A stretch of 64,000 nt of DNA from Pelagibacteraceae bacterium (GCA_002717485.1 PBDW01000007.1:124001-188000), one strand, 5' to 3'; numbered from the stretch's first letter, positions 1 through 10,054 are shown. Notes: generated from the letters alone by a model not told the origin. Made by a program: numbers and translations.

Positions 1-2
1 TT

Positions 3-1283
3 GTCTTTATTCAAGTAAACCCAATTGAAAGCGAAATAGATAATTTAGTTAATTTAGATTTTTATGTAACTCCAATTAAAGAAAACTATGTTTCAGAAAT
101 TGATATTAAAGGAAATGTAAGAACTAAGGATAGAGTTATAAGGAGAGAGTTAGAATTAAATGAAGGAGATCCATTTATTCCATCTAAAATTAGAAAATCT
201 AGAAATAATATTCAAAATCTTAATTTTTTTAGTAAAATAAATATGAATACACAAGAAAAAGATGGAAAAGTTAAGGTAGATGTTGATGTTGAAGAAAAAT
301 CTACTGGAGAATTTAATGTAGGTCTAGTCTATGATTCATATGATGGAACAGCATTTATTTCGGGATTAAAAGAAAGAAATATTTTTGGAGACGGTAGAAA
401 TGTTGAAATTAGCTTTAATACTAGCGATGATAATGCAGGTATAAATTTTGAAGTTGTGGAACCTTATGTATTTAATAAAAAATTTAATTTACTTTATAAT
501 GTTAATTTTAAAGAAAATGACTTTACTTCCTCATCTGGTTATAAAGTAGATCAACAGATGGCTGGTTTTGGTACAAGATATAAATTAACTGATGATATTA
601 CTCATTTTGCAAAATTTGACTATTCTATAAATAATTATAAATCTATTAAAAGCTCTGCCTCAGACGCAATAAAAAAACTTGAAGGTGAAAATGTAGAATT
701 CACTGTTTCAAATAGATTATCATATAGTACTCTAGATACAAAATTTCGACCAAGTGAGGGTTTTTATATTGATTGGTTTAATAAAGTTGCTATTGATAAT
801 TTTGTTCTTAATAAATTTTCATATGACAAGTTTATTAATATTGATAAGAGAATATTATCTGTAAGAAGTGAAATAGGAAATATTTTAAGTTTATCAAGCA
901 GCGATGTTATAGATTCTAATAAATTTTCAATAGGGGGGCGTAATTTAAGAGGATTTAACAAAAGAGGAGCAGGTCCAAGAAATTCAGCAAGTGGATACAT
1001 AGGTGGAAAGAATAAAATTCAAGCTCAATTTGATTACGTTATTCCTATTTCTGAAGCTTCTGATAATATAATTGATTTTGTATCATTTGTTGATGTTGGT
1101 AAAGTTTTCTCTAATGATAGTACTCCTACTCATAGCACTGAATCAATTAGAGCTTCTACGGGAGTAGGTATAAACTTAAATACTGCAATCGGTCCATTTT
1201 CATTTACATATGCTATACCCATACAATCGGAAAGTTATGACAAGGAGAAAAATTTTGTTATATCAATAGGATGGGTCAATTAA
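3..1283 (+). CDS. bamA: BamA, outer-membrane assembly factor (3' part)
   Basis: The reading frame is already open at base 3, so this is the C-terminal 426 residues of a longer protein cut by the window edge. The first ~75 residues fit a final POTRA domain (YVSEIDIKGN, followed by a KDRVIRRELEL helix), and the rest alternates short hydrophobic strands as in a 16-stranded barrel. GGRNLRGF near base 935 matches the conserved loop-6 RGF motif. BamA inserts beta-barrel proteins into the outer membrane. It sits directly upstream of skp and the lipid A genes, the usual order in Proteobacteria. A run of six G in the loop-6 codons is striking in this AT-rich DNA but does not break the frame. Confidence 0.93.
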   Translation, partial: VFIQVNPIESEIDNLVNLDFYVTPIKENYVSEIDIKGNVRTKDRVIRRELELNEGDPFIPSKIRKSRNNIQNLNFFSKINMNTQEKDGKVKVDVDVEEKSTGEFNVGLVYDSYDGTAFISGLKERNIFGDGRNVEISFNTSDDNAGINFEVVEPYVFNKKFNLLYNVNFKENDFTSSSGYKVDQQMAGFGTRYKLTDDITHFAKFDYSINNYKSIKSSASDAIKKLEGENVEFTVSNRLSYSTLDTKFRPSEGFYIDWFNKVAIDNFVLNKFSYDKFINIDKRILSVRSEIGNILSLSSSDVIDSNKFSIGGRNLRGFNKRGAGPRNSASGYIGGKNKIQAQFDYVIPISEASDNIIDFVSFVDVGKVFSNDSTPTHSTESIRASTGVGINLNTAIGPFSFTYAIPIQSESYDKEKNFVISIGWVN

Positions 1284-1290
1284 ATATATT

Positions 1291-1803
1291 ATGAAATATT
1301 TTTTTTTTATATTAATTCTTTTAATATCAAATAATTTATATTCTCAAAATTTTGCAACTTTAAATTACGAAGAAGTTTATTCAGATTCTAGAGCTTTTCA
1401 AAAATATTTAAATGATATTGAAAATTTTAAAACAAAACAAATGAATATAATAAAAAAACTTGAAAAAAATTTGATTAAGGAGAGAAATAACCTAGATGAA
1501 TCAAAATTAATTATTTCTGAAGAGAATTATAATATTAAAATTAATGATTATGAAAATAATTTACAAGATTACTATGAAGAAATTGATAAAATAAATAATG
1601 TTATTTTTAATAAAATTGAAAGAGGAAAATCTGAAATAAGTAAAGAAATAAACTTAATTCTTCAAGAAATTGCAATAGAAGATGACATTTTAATGATTTT
1701 TGATGAAAATAATTTTGTAATAGCTGTAAAAGAAATTGATATAACATCAAAAGTAATTGATAAATTGAATTCACGAATAAAAAAACTTAATATTGAAGAG
1801 TAA
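1291..1803 (+). CDS. skp: Skp/OmpH-family periplasmic chaperone
   Basis: A 170-residue protein with an N-terminal hydrophobic signal peptide (roughly residues 1-18, MKYFFFILILLISNNLYS) and a long, highly charged helical middle (about residues 40-120) that would form the two tentacle helices of Skp. Skp holds unfolded outer-membrane proteins in the periplasm and hands them to BamA, encoded 7 bp upstream. Identification rests mainly on length, signal peptide, coiled-coil character and position between bamA and lpxD, because OmpH sequences are poorly conserved. A long T tract sits just inside the start codon. Confidence 0.8.
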   Translation: MKYFFFILILLISNNLYSQNFATLNYEEVYSDSRAFQKYLNDIENFKTKQMNIIKKLEKNLIKERNNLDESKLIISEENYNIKINDYENNLQDYYEEIDKINNVIFNKIERGKSEISKEINLILQEIAIEDDILMIFDENNFVIAVKEIDITSKVIDKLNSRIKKLNIEE

Positions 1804-1807
1804 AAAT

Positions 1808-2806
1808 ATGCCTTTTTCTCTAAAAAATATTGATAATTTATTAAAAAAGAAGGAAGTTAATATCAAATATTCAATTTCCTCCGATTTAACTTTTGATAAT
1901 TTTGCAACCTTATCAAATGCAACAAATAAAGACGTTTCCTTCTTTCATAATCTTAAATACAAGAATGATTTAATTAATACTAAATCTGCTGCTTGTTTTA
2001 TCAGAGAATCAGATAGGAATTTGATTCCTAATGATTGTTTAGCCATAATAACAGATGATCCGTATAAATCATTCATTACCGCATTAAATCTATTAAATCC
2101 AAAAATAAAATCAAACGGTACAATTAGTAATAATTCAATTATTGATAAAAATACAAAAATTGGAAAAAATGTAGAAATTCAAGATAATGTTACTATAAAA
2201 AATAATGTTAAAATCAATAACAATGTAATTATTTTTTCAAATACAGTTATCGACGAAAATGTATTTATTGATGATAATGCATCAATCGGTTTTAACTGTA
2301 GTATTTCTAATACTTATATTGGTAAAAATTGCACTATTCAATCCGGTGTTATTATAGGTAGTACTGGATTTGGATTTGCTATTAGTGACGATAATTTTAT
2401 TGAAACAAGACATCTTGGTAAAGTATTAATTGGTGATAATGTTAGAATTGGTTCAAACTCAACTATTGCTAGAGGCACTTTGGATGATACAATCGTGGGT
2501 AATAATGTCAGAATTGACAACCTTTGTCATATTGCCCATAATGTTAAGATAGGAAATAATTGTATCCTAGCAGGACAATGTGGGATTGCTGGGAGTACTA
2601 CACTTGGAGATAGAGTTATAGCAGGTGGTCAAGTCGGTATTTCTGGACATTTAAAAATTGGTAACAATGTTCAAATAGCTGCTAAAAGTGGTGTAATTAA
2701 AGATATTTCCGATAATGGTATTGTTGGAGGATATCCCGCTATGAACATAAGAGATTGGCATAGAAACACTATTAATAAAAAACGGAAAATAAATAATGAA
2801 TCTTAA
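1808..2806 (+). CDS. lpxD: UDP-3-O-acylglucosamine N-acyltransferase LpxD
   Basis: LpxD adds the N-linked hydroxyacyl chain in the third step of lipid A synthesis, in the cytoplasm. The middle and C-terminal parts are built from left-handed beta-helix hexapeptide repeats (many I-G-x-N-V/C units from about residue 105 to 310), and HIAHNVKIG carries the family's catalytic His region. The ATG at 1808 (MPFSLKNIDN) gives a normal 332-residue LpxD. The longer frame from a TTG at 1793 would overlap skp and adds residues unlike the family. The gene overlaps fabZ by 11 bp, indicating translational coupling. Confidence 0.95.
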   Translation: MPFSLKNIDNLLKKKEVNIKYSISSDLTFDNFATLSNATNKDVSFFHNLKYKNDLINTKSAACFIRESDRNLIPNDCLAIITDDPYKSFITALNLLNPKIKSNGTISNNSIIDKNTKIGKNVEIQDNVTIKNNVKINNNVIIFSNTVIDENVFIDDNASIGFNCSISNTYIGKNCTIQSGVIIGSTGFGFAISDDNFIETRHLGKVLIGDNVRIGSNSTIARGTLDDTIVGNNVRIDNLCHIAHNVKIGNNCILAGQCGIAGSTTLGDRVIAGGQVGISGHLKIGNNVQIAAKSGVIKDISDNGIVGGYPAMNIRDWHRNTINKKRKINNES

Positions 2807-3221
2807 TATTAATGAAATAAAAAAAATTATTCCTCATAGAAAACCTTTTTTATTTTTAGATTCATTAGATATTATAGAAAGAGGAAAATCTGGAATTGGT
2901 CATATTTTTTTTAAAGAAGATGAATTCTTTTTTGAAGGACATTTTCCTAATAATCCTATTGTTCCTGGTGTAATCATTGTTGAAGCTTTAGCACAGGCAG
3001 CTGGAGTTGTTAGTGGCTATGAATTTATTAAAGAAGATAGGAAAGTCCTGTTTATGTCAATATCATCAGTCAAATTTAGAAAACCTGTTAAGCCAAATCA
3101 AGCACTTTCACTTCATGTCTCTAAATTAAATCAAGTGAAAAATGTATATAAATACTCAGGTATTGCCAAAAGAGGCGATGAATCTGTTACTGAGGCTGTA
3201 TATACTGCTATGATTATTTAA
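2796..3221 (+). CDS. fabZ: 3-hydroxyacyl-ACP dehydratase FabZ
   Basis: A 141-residue hot-dog fold protein. IKKIIPHRKPFLFLD at the N-terminus and FEGHFPNNPIVPGVIIVEALAQ include the FabZ catalytic His and Glu region. It dehydrates 3-hydroxyacyl-ACP in fatty acid elongation. LpxA and LpxD use the same 3-hydroxyacyl-ACP pool, which explains the conserved placement between lpxD and lpxA. The start overlaps the end of lpxD. A 61-bp spacer follows, the largest inside this operon. Confidence 0.96.
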   Translation: MNLNINEIKKIIPHRKPFLFLDSLDIIERGKSGIGHIFFKEDEFFFEGHFPNNPIVPGVIIVEALAQAAGVVSGYEFIKEDRKVLFMSISSVKFRKPVKPNQALSLHVSKLNQVKNVYKYSGIAKRGDESVTEAVYTAMII

Positions 3222-3282
3222 GAAATATTGTGAAACTTTTCGTAATTTGATTTTATTCTAAAACTCTAGTATCTAAAAAATT

Positions 3283-4071
3283 GTGGAAAGTCTCATACAC
3301 CCATCTTCATACATTTCATCAAATGCTAAAATTGCTTCTGATGTTTATATTGGACCTTTCTGTGCAATTAATGACAATGTCATAATTGAATCAAATTCAA
3401 AACTCATCTCACATGTATGTATTTCAGGAAATACAATTATAGGTAAAGAAAATACATTTTATCCATTTTCTAATATAGGATCTATTCCTCAGGATTTAAA
3501 ATATAAAGGAGAAAATTCATCATTACAAATTGGTAATAAAAATATTTTTAGGGAAAACACAACAGTAAACATAGGTACAAAAGGTGGAGGCATGAATACT
3601 ACAATAGGAAATGAATGTTTATTTATGGTCGGTTCACATATTGCACACGATTGCAACATTGGAAATAAAGTAATCCTTGCGAATAATGCAACACTCGCTG
3701 GTCATGTGAATATAAACGATAATGCCATCATAGGAGGATTGGCAGCCATACATCAATTTGTAAGAATTGGTAAATATGCAATGATTGGTGGTATGAGCGG
3801 TGTAGAGTATGATATCATTCCTTATGGAATATATATGGGTATAAGGTCAAATTTAAGAGGTTTAAATTTAATAGGACTTAAGAGAAAGGGGTTAGATTCT
3901 AAAAAAATTAATGAACTTCAATTATGTTTTAATGAAATTTTTGAAAAAAAACAACCTATAGAGGAAAATATTAAAAAAATTCAATCTAAGACAAATACTG
4001 AAGAGGTAAATGATATAATAAATTTTATACTACAAAAAAGTAGAAGAGGGATCTGTACTCCAAAAATATGA
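3283..4071 (+). CDS. lpxA: UDP-N-acetylglucosamine acyltransferase LpxA
   Basis: LpxA performs the first acylation of UDP-GlcNAc in lipid A synthesis. The 262-residue protein begins IHPSSYISSNAKIASDVYIGPF, a canonical LpxA opening, and runs through hexapeptide repeats to about residue 190. GSHIAHDCNIGN holds the catalytic His, and GLNLIGLKRKG begins the C-terminal helical part. The start is GTG at 3283, since no ATG lies upstream in a sensible position. It overlaps lpxI by the 4-bp ATGA. Confidence 0.95.
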   Translation: MESLIHPSSYISSNAKIASDVYIGPFCAINDNVIIESNSKLISHVCISGNTIIGKENTFYPFSNIGSIPQDLKYKGENSSLQIGNKNIFRENTTVNIGTKGGGMNTTIGNECLFMVGSHIAHDCNIGNKVILANNATLAGHVNINDNAIIGGLAAIHQFVRIGKYAMIGGMSGVEYDIIPYGIYMGIRSNLRGLNLIGLKRKGLDSKKINELQLCFNEIFEKKQPIEENIKKIQSKTNTEEVNDIINFILQKSRRGICTPKI

Positions 4072-4886
4072 AAAAGTTTGGAATTATTGCAGGCGGAGGA
4101 GATTTACCATTAATTATTTCTAATAATTTAAAAAAAAATAAATTTGAAGTTTTTATCATAGGAATTAAAAATAATTTTAACTCAAATAAATTTAAAGGAA
4201 AATTTAATTTTGTAGAGCATAAAATTGGATCATTAACAAAAATACTAAATTCATTAAAAAAAGAAAAAATTAATCAAATTATATTTGCTGGATCAATAAA
4301 AAGACCCAGCTATAAAGATTATTCATTTGACTTAAAAGCTCTGCAATTTTTACGTCAATACAATATTGATAAACTTGGTGATAATAATTTATTGAAATCT
4401 ATAAGTAATTATTTTCAACAAAATGGTTATAAATTTATAAAATGGAGAAAATACTGCCCAGAATTGTTTATAGACAATAAATCAATTACCACAATTAAAC
4501 CTTCAGATATCGCATATGTTAATTTAAAAAAATCATTAGAAATCTTTAAATATTTTGGAAAATCTGATGTTGGGCAATCAATTATTGCACAAAATAAAAT
4601 GATTTTAGGCTTAGAAGCTGCTGAAGGGACCGATGAATTGATTAAAAGATGCACAAAATATAAAAGAATTGGTGATAAGGGAATTTTAGTTAAATTAATG
4701 AAATATAATCAAGATGAAAGATTTGATCTTCCAACTATCGGTATAGATACGTTAAAAAAATTAAAAAAATTCAATTATGAAGGTATCTTTATTCAAAAAA
4801 ATTTCTGCATTATAATTAATAAAAATGAAGTAATAAAATATGCAAATAATAATAATTTATTTATTGAAGGAATTAATAAATCTTGA
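4068..4886 (+). CDS. lpxI: UDP-2,3-diacylglucosamine hydrolase LpxI
   Basis: LpxI cleaves UDP-2,3-diacylglucosamine to lipid X and UMP. It is the alphaproteobacterial replacement for the metal-dependent LpxH. The 272-residue protein opens with FGIIAGGGDLPLII, typical of the former DUF1009 family. It also has GLEAAEGTDELIKRC and FDLPTIGIDT, the C-terminal block where the family's catalytic Asp lies. It is coupled to lpxA (ATGA) and lpxB (TTGA overlap). No LpxH-like gene is seen in the window, so this is probably the only enzyme for the step. Confidence 0.93.
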   Translation: MKKFGIIAGGGDLPLIISNNLKKNKFEVFIIGIKNNFNSNKFKGKFNFVEHKIGSLTKILNSLKKEKINQIIFAGSIKRPSYKDYSFDLKALQFLRQYNIDKLGDNNLLKSISNYFQQNGYKFIKWRKYCPELFIDNKSITTIKPSDIAYVNLKKSLEIFKYFGKSDVGQSIIAQNKMILGLEAAEGTDELIKRCTKYKRIGDKGILVKLMKYNQDERFDLPTIGIDTLKKLKKFNYEGIFIQKNFCIIINKNEVIKYANNNNLFIEGINKS

Positions 4887-6010
4887 AAATAAAAAAAAAT
4901 ATTAAAGTATTTATTATTGCTACCGAACAATCTGGAGATAATCTTGGTTCTGATTTAATAAAATATTTAAAAATGAAATATAAATATAATATTTCATTCT
5001 ATGGAATTGGTGGAGACAAAATGATTAAAGAAGGATTAGTTTATACTAATCATGTTTCAGATTTTAAATCCATTGGTTTTTTTGAAATATTAATAAATTT
5101 AAGAAAAATATTATCTATCCTTTCCTCTAATATTAAAGAAGCAATTAAATTAAATCCTGATCTGGTTATCACAATAGACTCTCCTGATTTCTCATTTCGT
5201 TTTGTTAAAAGATTGAAGAATCATCTTGTTAAAACAAAATTTATTCATTATGTAGCACCATCTGTTTGGGCATGGAGAGAAGGTAGAGCTAAAGATATTT
5301 CCAGATTATACGATCTGTTGTTAACAATTTTTCCATTTGAAAAATCGTATTTTAAAAAATATAATCTCAAAACAGTGTTTGTGGGAAATCCTATTTTTAA
5401 TAATAGGACAAAATTCAAAATTCCAAAAAAAAAGAAATATATAGCACTTATGCCTGGTAGTAGATTAAATGAAGTAAATTCTTTGGAGAAATACTTTAAA
5501 TTTATTATAAATCACATTCATTCATCTTATCCTCAATATTCAATTTATATACCCACTCTTCCATATTTAAAGAAAAGAATTACAAATTTAACATCCTTTT
5601 CAAAAAAGAAAATAATTATTAGCGATAATAATAAAAAATTAGATAATTTATTTCCAAAAACTAAAATAGCCATTGTATGTTCTGGGACTGCAGCATTAGA
5701 AATGACTAAAAAAAATATTCCTATTATTGTAATTTATAAGTTAAATTTATTTACTGAAATATTATTTAGTTTTTTTGTAAAAACAAAATTTGCAAATATT
5801 ATTAACATTATGGCAAAAAAAAGTATCATTCCTGAAATTACTAATCATAAATTAAATATATCAAAATTAAAATTTTCATTTGATTCCTTAATTAAAAATG
5901 AAAAATTACAAAAATTACAAATTAAAAATGCAAAAGTTTATATTAACAAATTGAAATTAGGAAAAAATTGTTCCTATAATGCTTGTTTAGAAATATTAAA
6001 AATTATTTAG
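4883..6010 (+). CDS. lpxB: Lipid-A-disaccharide synthase LpxB
   Basis: LpxB joins lipid X to UDP-diacylglucosamine to make the lipid A disaccharide at the inner membrane. This is a 375-residue GT-B glycosyltransferase: [14 protein letters not shown] at the N-terminus, [14 protein letters not shown] in the middle and [10 protein letters not shown] plus VCSGTAALE in the UDP-binding half are all LpxB signatures. The start is TTG at 4883, overlapping the lpxI stop. The C-terminus overlaps the convergent citrate synthase gene by 8 bp, so there is no terminator between the two transcripts. Confidence 0.95.
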   Translation: MKIKKNIKVFIIATEQSGDNLGSDLIKYLKMKYKYNISFYGIGGDKMIKEGLVYTNHVSDFKSIGFFEILINLRKILSILSSNIKEAIKLNPDLVITIDSPDFSFRFVKRLKNHLVKTKFIHYVAPSVWAWREGRAKDISRLYDLLLTIFPFEKSYFKKYNLKTVFVGNPIFNNRTKFKIPKKKKYIALMPGSRLNEVNSLEKYFKFIINHIHSSYPQYSIYIPTLPYLKKRITNLTSFSKKKIIISDNNKKLDNLFPKTKIAIVCSGTAALEMTKKNIPIIVIYKLNLFTEILFSFFVKTKFANIINIMAKKSIIPEITNHKLNISKLKFSFDSLIKNEKLQKLQIKNAKVYINKLKLGKNCSYNACLEILKII

Positions 6011-7355
6011 ACCAAAGCCATTCAAAAATGGATTTTCTTTCTCTTTTTTCTTTAGGTTTATAATTTCTTTTATCTTCACCTATATATAATTGTCTTGGTC
6101 TACCAATTTTTTTTATTGGATCTTCTATCATTTCTTTCCATTGAGATATCCACCCAGCTGTTCTCCCTATCGCAAATAATGCTGTAAACATATTAGTTGG
6201 AATACCCATAGCTTTCAAGATTATGCCTGAATAAAAATCTACATTTGGATATAATTTTTTTTCTATAAAATATTCATCATTTAATGCTATATTTTCAAGT
6301 TCTAAAGCAATATCTAAAAGAGGGTCATTTTTTATATTGAGTATTTCAAGAACCTCGTGGCATGTATCTTTCATTACGGATGCTCTAGGATCATAGTTTT
6401 TATAAACTCTATGTCCAAAGCCCATAAGTCTAAATGGATCATTTTTATCTTTTGCCCTTAGTAAATATTGATCAATATTATCTTTAGAATTTATTTCTGT
6501 TAACATTTTTATTACAGCCTCATTCGCACCTCCATGAGCAGGCCCCCAAAGTGACGCTATTCCTGCAGCTATACAAGCAAAAGGATTTGCATTTGAAGAT
6601 CCAGCAAGTCTGACCGTTGACGTTGAAGCATTTTGTTCATGATCTGCATGTAAAATAAAAAACCTATCCATAGCTTTTACAAGTGTTTTATCTATTGTAA
6701 ATTTTTGAGTTGGAACAGCAAACATCATATTAAGAAAATTTTCAGAATATGACAATTCATTATTAGGATAAATATAAGGTTGACCTATTGAATATTTATA
6801 TGCCATTGCTGCAATAGTTGGCATTTTTGCAATTAATCTGTGAGAGGCAATCATTCTTTGATTAGGGTCGTTTATATCTGTACTATCATGGTAGAAAGCA
6901 GATAAAGCTCCAACAACTCCAACCATTATAGCCATTGGATGTGCAGCTCTTTTAAAACCTCTATATAAGTAAACTAATTGCTCATTAATCATCGTATGAT
7001 TTTTAATTAAGTTATCAAATTTAGAAAAATCTTCAGGTGAGGGAAGCTCGCTATGAAGAAGAAGATAACAAACCTCCATAAAATTACTATTTTCCGCAAG
7101 TTCCTTAATATCATAACCTCTATGACGTAATATTCCCTGCTCACCATCAATGTATGTAATTCCAGATTTGCATGATGCAGTTGATGTGAAACCCGGATCA
7201 TAAGTAAATAAACCAGATTCCTTAAATAAATTTGTAATATCTAATACATCAGGACCCACTGTTCCTTCTATGACGGGTATTTCATAAGAATTGCCATTTT
7301 CATTATCAAATAATGTAAAAGTTTTATTTTTTTCTTTAGGTAATGGATTGTTCAT
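6003..7355 (-). CDS. gltA: Citrate synthase
   Basis: Condenses oxaloacetate with acetyl-CoA to enter the TCA cycle. At 450 residues it is the long type II form with an N-terminal beta domain (residues ~10-50, including [13 protein letters not shown]). Active-site blocks are visible: the His in [11 protein letters not shown], and [15 protein letters not shown] with the second His and a substrate-binding Arg. It is the last gene of the leftward ppiD-to-gltA group, after gltX. Its stop lies inside the convergent lpxB. Confidence 0.97.
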   Translation of the reverse strand: MNNPLPKEKNKTFTLFDNENGNSYEIPVIEGTVGPDVLDITNLFKESGLFTYDPGFTSTASCKSGITYIDGEQGILRHRGYDIKELAENSNFMEVCYLLLHSELPSPEDFSKFDNLIKNHTMINEQLVYLYRGFKRAAHPMAIMVGVVGALSAFYHDSTDINDPNQRMIASHRLIAKMPTIAAMAYKYSIGQPYIYPNNELSYSENFLNMMFAVPTQKFTIDKTLVKAMDRFFILHADHEQNASTSTVRLAGSSNANPFACIAAGIASLWGPAHGGANEAVIKMLTEINSKDNIDQYLLRAKDKNDPFRLMGFGHRVYKNYDPRASVMKDTCHEVLEILNIKNDPLLDIALELENIALNDEYFIEKKLYPNVDFYSGIILKAMGIPTNMFTALFAIGRTAGWISQWKEMIEDPIKKIGRPRQLYIGEDKRNYKPKEKRERKSIFEWLWSK

Positions 7356-7388
7356 CTTATGAATTACTTACCAAATTATAATATTAAA

Positions 7389-8786
7389 TTATATAAAAAA
7401 ATTATTTATTCTTTCTAACGTTTCTTTTTTTCCAAGAATAATTAATATATCAGAAATAGGAATACCCTTTGATTTCCCTGTAAGAATTAGCCTTATTGGT
7501 TCACCAATTTCATTAAATTTTATATTTTCATTATTTGTAAATTCTTTAGTAATTCTTTCAATTTTCTCCTTTTCCCATTCATTTTCTTTATCAATTATAT
7601 CTTTATATTTTTTTAATAATATTATCGATTCTTCTGATACATCATTTTTGTTTCTCTTTAGATTTTTTGCAATTAAAAAAGGTAGAATATTATCTTTTAG
7701 ATTTAATAAAGTGTTTGATCTATTTTTCAGTATATCTAATGCTTTTGTTATTAAATTAGTATCAAAGTTTGTTGCATCAAAATTATAATCATTTTTAAAT
7801 AAATTTATTATATCATTGTTATTTAAGTTTTTTATATAATTTAAATTTATAAAATTAAGTTTTTCGTAATCAAATTTACTTGGAGATTTATTTATTTTTG
7901 ATAATTCAAAATCTTTTATTATTGAATCAATAGAAAAAATTTCATTTTTAGAAGAATATATACCCAATGTTAAAAGATAATTTACGATTGAATTAGCAAG
8001 ATAACCATTATTTTTAAATTCAATGATATCCATCGAACCATGTCTTTTTGATAATTTGCTTCCATCATTACCATGCATTAAAGGTATATGAACAAATTTT
8101 GGTATTTTCCAATTTAATGAATTATAAATATGAAATTGTTTAAAAGCATTATTTAAGTGATCGTCACCCCGAATAATATGGGTTATGCCCATTTTATTAT
8201 CATCTACTACAACAGATAACATATAAGTCGGAGTACTGTCTCTTCTAAGTATTATAAAATTATCAATTTCACTATTTAATACTTCAACTTTTCCTTGAAC
8301 CAAGTCATCAATTACAATTGATCCGTTATTAGGTATGCTCATTCTAACACAATAATCTTTTTTTAAAGATTGAATATCAATGTTATTTTCACAAGTAGTG
8401 CATAGTCTTTTTATATTTTTTCTTTCTTTGACATATTTTTCCCTTTTTTTATCTAACTGCTCTTTAGTACAAATGCATTTAAATGCTTTTTTATTATTTA
8501 ATAAATCTTCAGCAATATTTTTGTGAAGGTTAATATTTTTTGATTGTATATATATTTCTTCTTCCCAATTTATATTTAACCATTTGAGACCATTAATAAT
8601 TGATTCAAAGTATTTATTTTCACTTCGTTCTTTATCTGTATCTTCAATTCTTAACAAAAACTTTGAATCTTTAAATTCTTTTTTTGATTTTTTGACAAAA
8701 AGATAATTAATTAATGCAGTTCTAACACTTCCTATATGTAAAAATCCTGATGGAGAAGGTGCAAATCGAGTAATGACTGAAGACAT
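7389..8786 (-). CDS. gltX: Glutamyl-tRNA synthetase
   Basis: A class I aminoacyl-tRNA synthetase of 465 residues that charges tRNA-Glu. The HIGH-type motif is in FAPSPSGFLHIGSVRTA and the KMSKS-type motif in DGSKLSKRHG. Between them is a Cys-containing stretch (CICTKEQL and LCTTCENN) consistent with the zinc-binding region of bacterial GltX. Many alphaproteobacteria carry a comEC-like gene between lexA and gltX; here only about 45 bp separates them. Confidence 0.96.
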   Translation of the reverse strand: MSSVITRFAPSPSGFLHIGSVRTALINYLFVKKSKKEFKDSKFLLRIEDTDKERSENKYFESIINGLKWLNINWEEEIYIQSKNINLHKNIAEDLLNNKKAFKCICTKEQLDKKREKYVKERKNIKRLCTTCENNIDIQSLKKDYCVRMSIPNNGSIVIDDLVQGKVEVLNSEIDNFIILRRDSTPTYMLSVVVDDNKMGITHIIRGDDHLNNAFKQFHIYNSLNWKIPKFVHIPLMHGNDGSKLSKRHGSMDIIEFKNNGYLANSIVNYLLTLGIYSSKNEIFSIDSIIKDFELSKINKSPSKFDYEKLNFINLNYIKNLNNNDIINLFKNDYNFDATNFDTNLITKALDILKNRSNTLLNLKDNILPFLIAKNLKRNKNDVSEESIILLKKYKDIIDKENEWEKEKIERITKEFTNNENIKFNEIGEPIRLILTGKSKGIPISDILIILGKKETLERINNFFI

Positions 8787-8830
8787 ACTATCCTATTATA
8801 ATAAAAGAATGATTAAATAATGTAAATTAA

Positions 8831-9481
8831 CTAATTATATTTACGTATTATACCAGTTAATTCCCCATATACTTCAATATCTTTTCTTGAATATATTTTT
8901 TCTTTATATGCTGGGTTTGCAGGTATTAGTTTAATTAACGAACCATCAAAGTTTATTTTTTTTAGAGTTACTTCTTCTTTTCTAATCAAAACAGCTGCTA
9001 TTTTTCCATTATCAACTATGGATTTTTGCTTTATTACCGCAATATCTCCATCTAATATTCCCTTTTCAACCATAGATTCACCCTTCACTAATAGACCAAA
9101 ATAATTATGATTTTTTGAGATCATTTCTTGAGGAATATCTATATGTTCATCTCTAGAACTAATTGATTCAATTGGATTTCCAGCAGCTATATCTCCTAAA
9201 ATTGGAATTGAAAATCTGCTCGTATTATTAAATGCATTATTGTTATTGCTGTTATTTACATCTTCAGGCGATCTTATAACTTCCATAGCGCGAGCTTTAT
9301 GCTTTAGTCTTTTAATAAATCCTCTTTGCTCTAAACTTGTAATTAATCTATGAATTCCCGATTTCGATTTTAAATTTAACGCTTCTTTCATTTCTTCAAA
9401 TGAAGGTGAAATACCTGATTTTCCTGTAAAATCAGTTAAATAATCTAATAGTTGTTTTTGTTTTTTTGTAAGCATATTCAC
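8831..9481 (-). CDS. lexA: LexA repressor, SOS regulator
   Basis: LexA represses SOS genes and self-cleaves when RecA is activated. The N-terminal winged helix covers about residues 1-70. The cleavage site is Ala100-Gly101 (DIAAGNP). The catalytic dyad is Ser136 (KGESMVEKG) and Lys174 (EVTLKK). An internal ATG two codons in (MLTKKQKQ) gives the more usual LexA N-terminus, so the true start may be 9475. An alphaproteobacterial LexA box lies immediately upstream at 9487-9501, implying autoregulation. An Asn-rich stretch (residues ~75-86) forms the interdomain linker. Confidence 0.95.
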   Translation of the reverse strand: MNMLTKKQKQLLDYLTDFTGKSGISPSFEEMKEALNLKSKSGIHRLITSLEQRGFIKRLKHKARAMEVIRSPEDVNNSNNNNAFNNTSRFSIPILGDIAAGNPIESISSRDEHIDIPQEMISKNHNYFGLLVKGESMVEKGILDGDIAVIKQKSIVDNGKIAAVLIRKEEVTLKKINFDGSLIKLIPANPAYKEKIYSRKDIEVYGELTGIIRKYN

Positions 9482-9486
9482 ATATT

Positions 9487-9501
9487 GTTCTATTTTAGTT
9501 C
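9487..9501 (-). promoter_or_regulatory. LexA box GTTC-N7-GTTC upstream of lexA
   Basis: The plus strand reads GTTC, seven bases (tatttta), then GTTC. This is exactly the direct-repeat operator known for alphaproteobacterial LexA. It ends 6 bp from the annotated lexA start, or 12 bp if the second ATG is used, so a bound repressor would block the lexA promoter or start. Confidence 0.8.
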
Positions 9502-9570
9502 TCTAAATGTTTCAACAATAAAATATAAGTATTTGATTATACTGCTAAAAAATATAATTTTTCGAATCTG

Positions 9571-10050
9571 TTAGGTAGTAAATTCTCCACTTTTGCCACC
9601 ACTTTTTTTTAGCAATTTAATTTCTTCTACTGATGCCTTTTTATCCAAACTTTTACACATATCATAAATGGTGAGGCAAGCTATAGTTACGCCTGTTAAT
9701 GCCTCCATTTCAACACCTGTTTTAGCAAAAGTTTTAACGGAACAAATTAGTTTAAATGAATTTGATGATTTTTGAGTTAATATTTTTATTTTAACATCAT
9801 CAATCGGTATATTGTGACATAAAGGAATTAAATCGGAAGTTTTCTTGGCTGCCATAATTCCAGCAATAACAGCTACACCTATGATGTCACCTTTTTTAGA
9901 TTTTAAATTAAGTATTTTTTGGAAACTTTTATTATTAAATTTAATTATACCTTGAGCTGAAGCAGTTCTTAGCGAGGCTTTCTTATTGGACACATCTACA
10001 GACTGAGGGGATTTACTTTTATCTAAATGTGTAAAATTCTTTTTATTCAT
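9571..10050 (-). CDS. moaC: Cyclic pyranopterin monophosphate synthase MoaC
   Basis: MoaC makes cyclic pyranopterin monophosphate in molybdenum cofactor synthesis. The 159-residue protein has the family blocks IPLCHNIPIDDV, GVEMEALTGVTIA and YDMCKSLDK, with the catalytic Lys/Asp in the last. In many alphaproteobacteria moaC is followed by moeA before lexA; moeA is absent here. The cofactor is needed by the xanthine dehydrogenase encoded about 35 kb away, which gives a clear reason to keep moaC. It begins 4 bp after trpC. Confidence 0.96.
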   Translation of the reverse strand: MNKKNFTHLDKSKSPQSVDVSNKKASLRTASAQGIIKFNNKSFQKILNLKSKKGDIIGVAVIAGIMAAKKTSDLIPLCHNIPIDDVKIKILTQKSSNSFKLICSVKTFAKTGVEMEALTGVTIACLTIYDMCKSLDKKASVEEIKLLKKSGGKSGEFTT

Positions 10051-10054
10051 CAGT

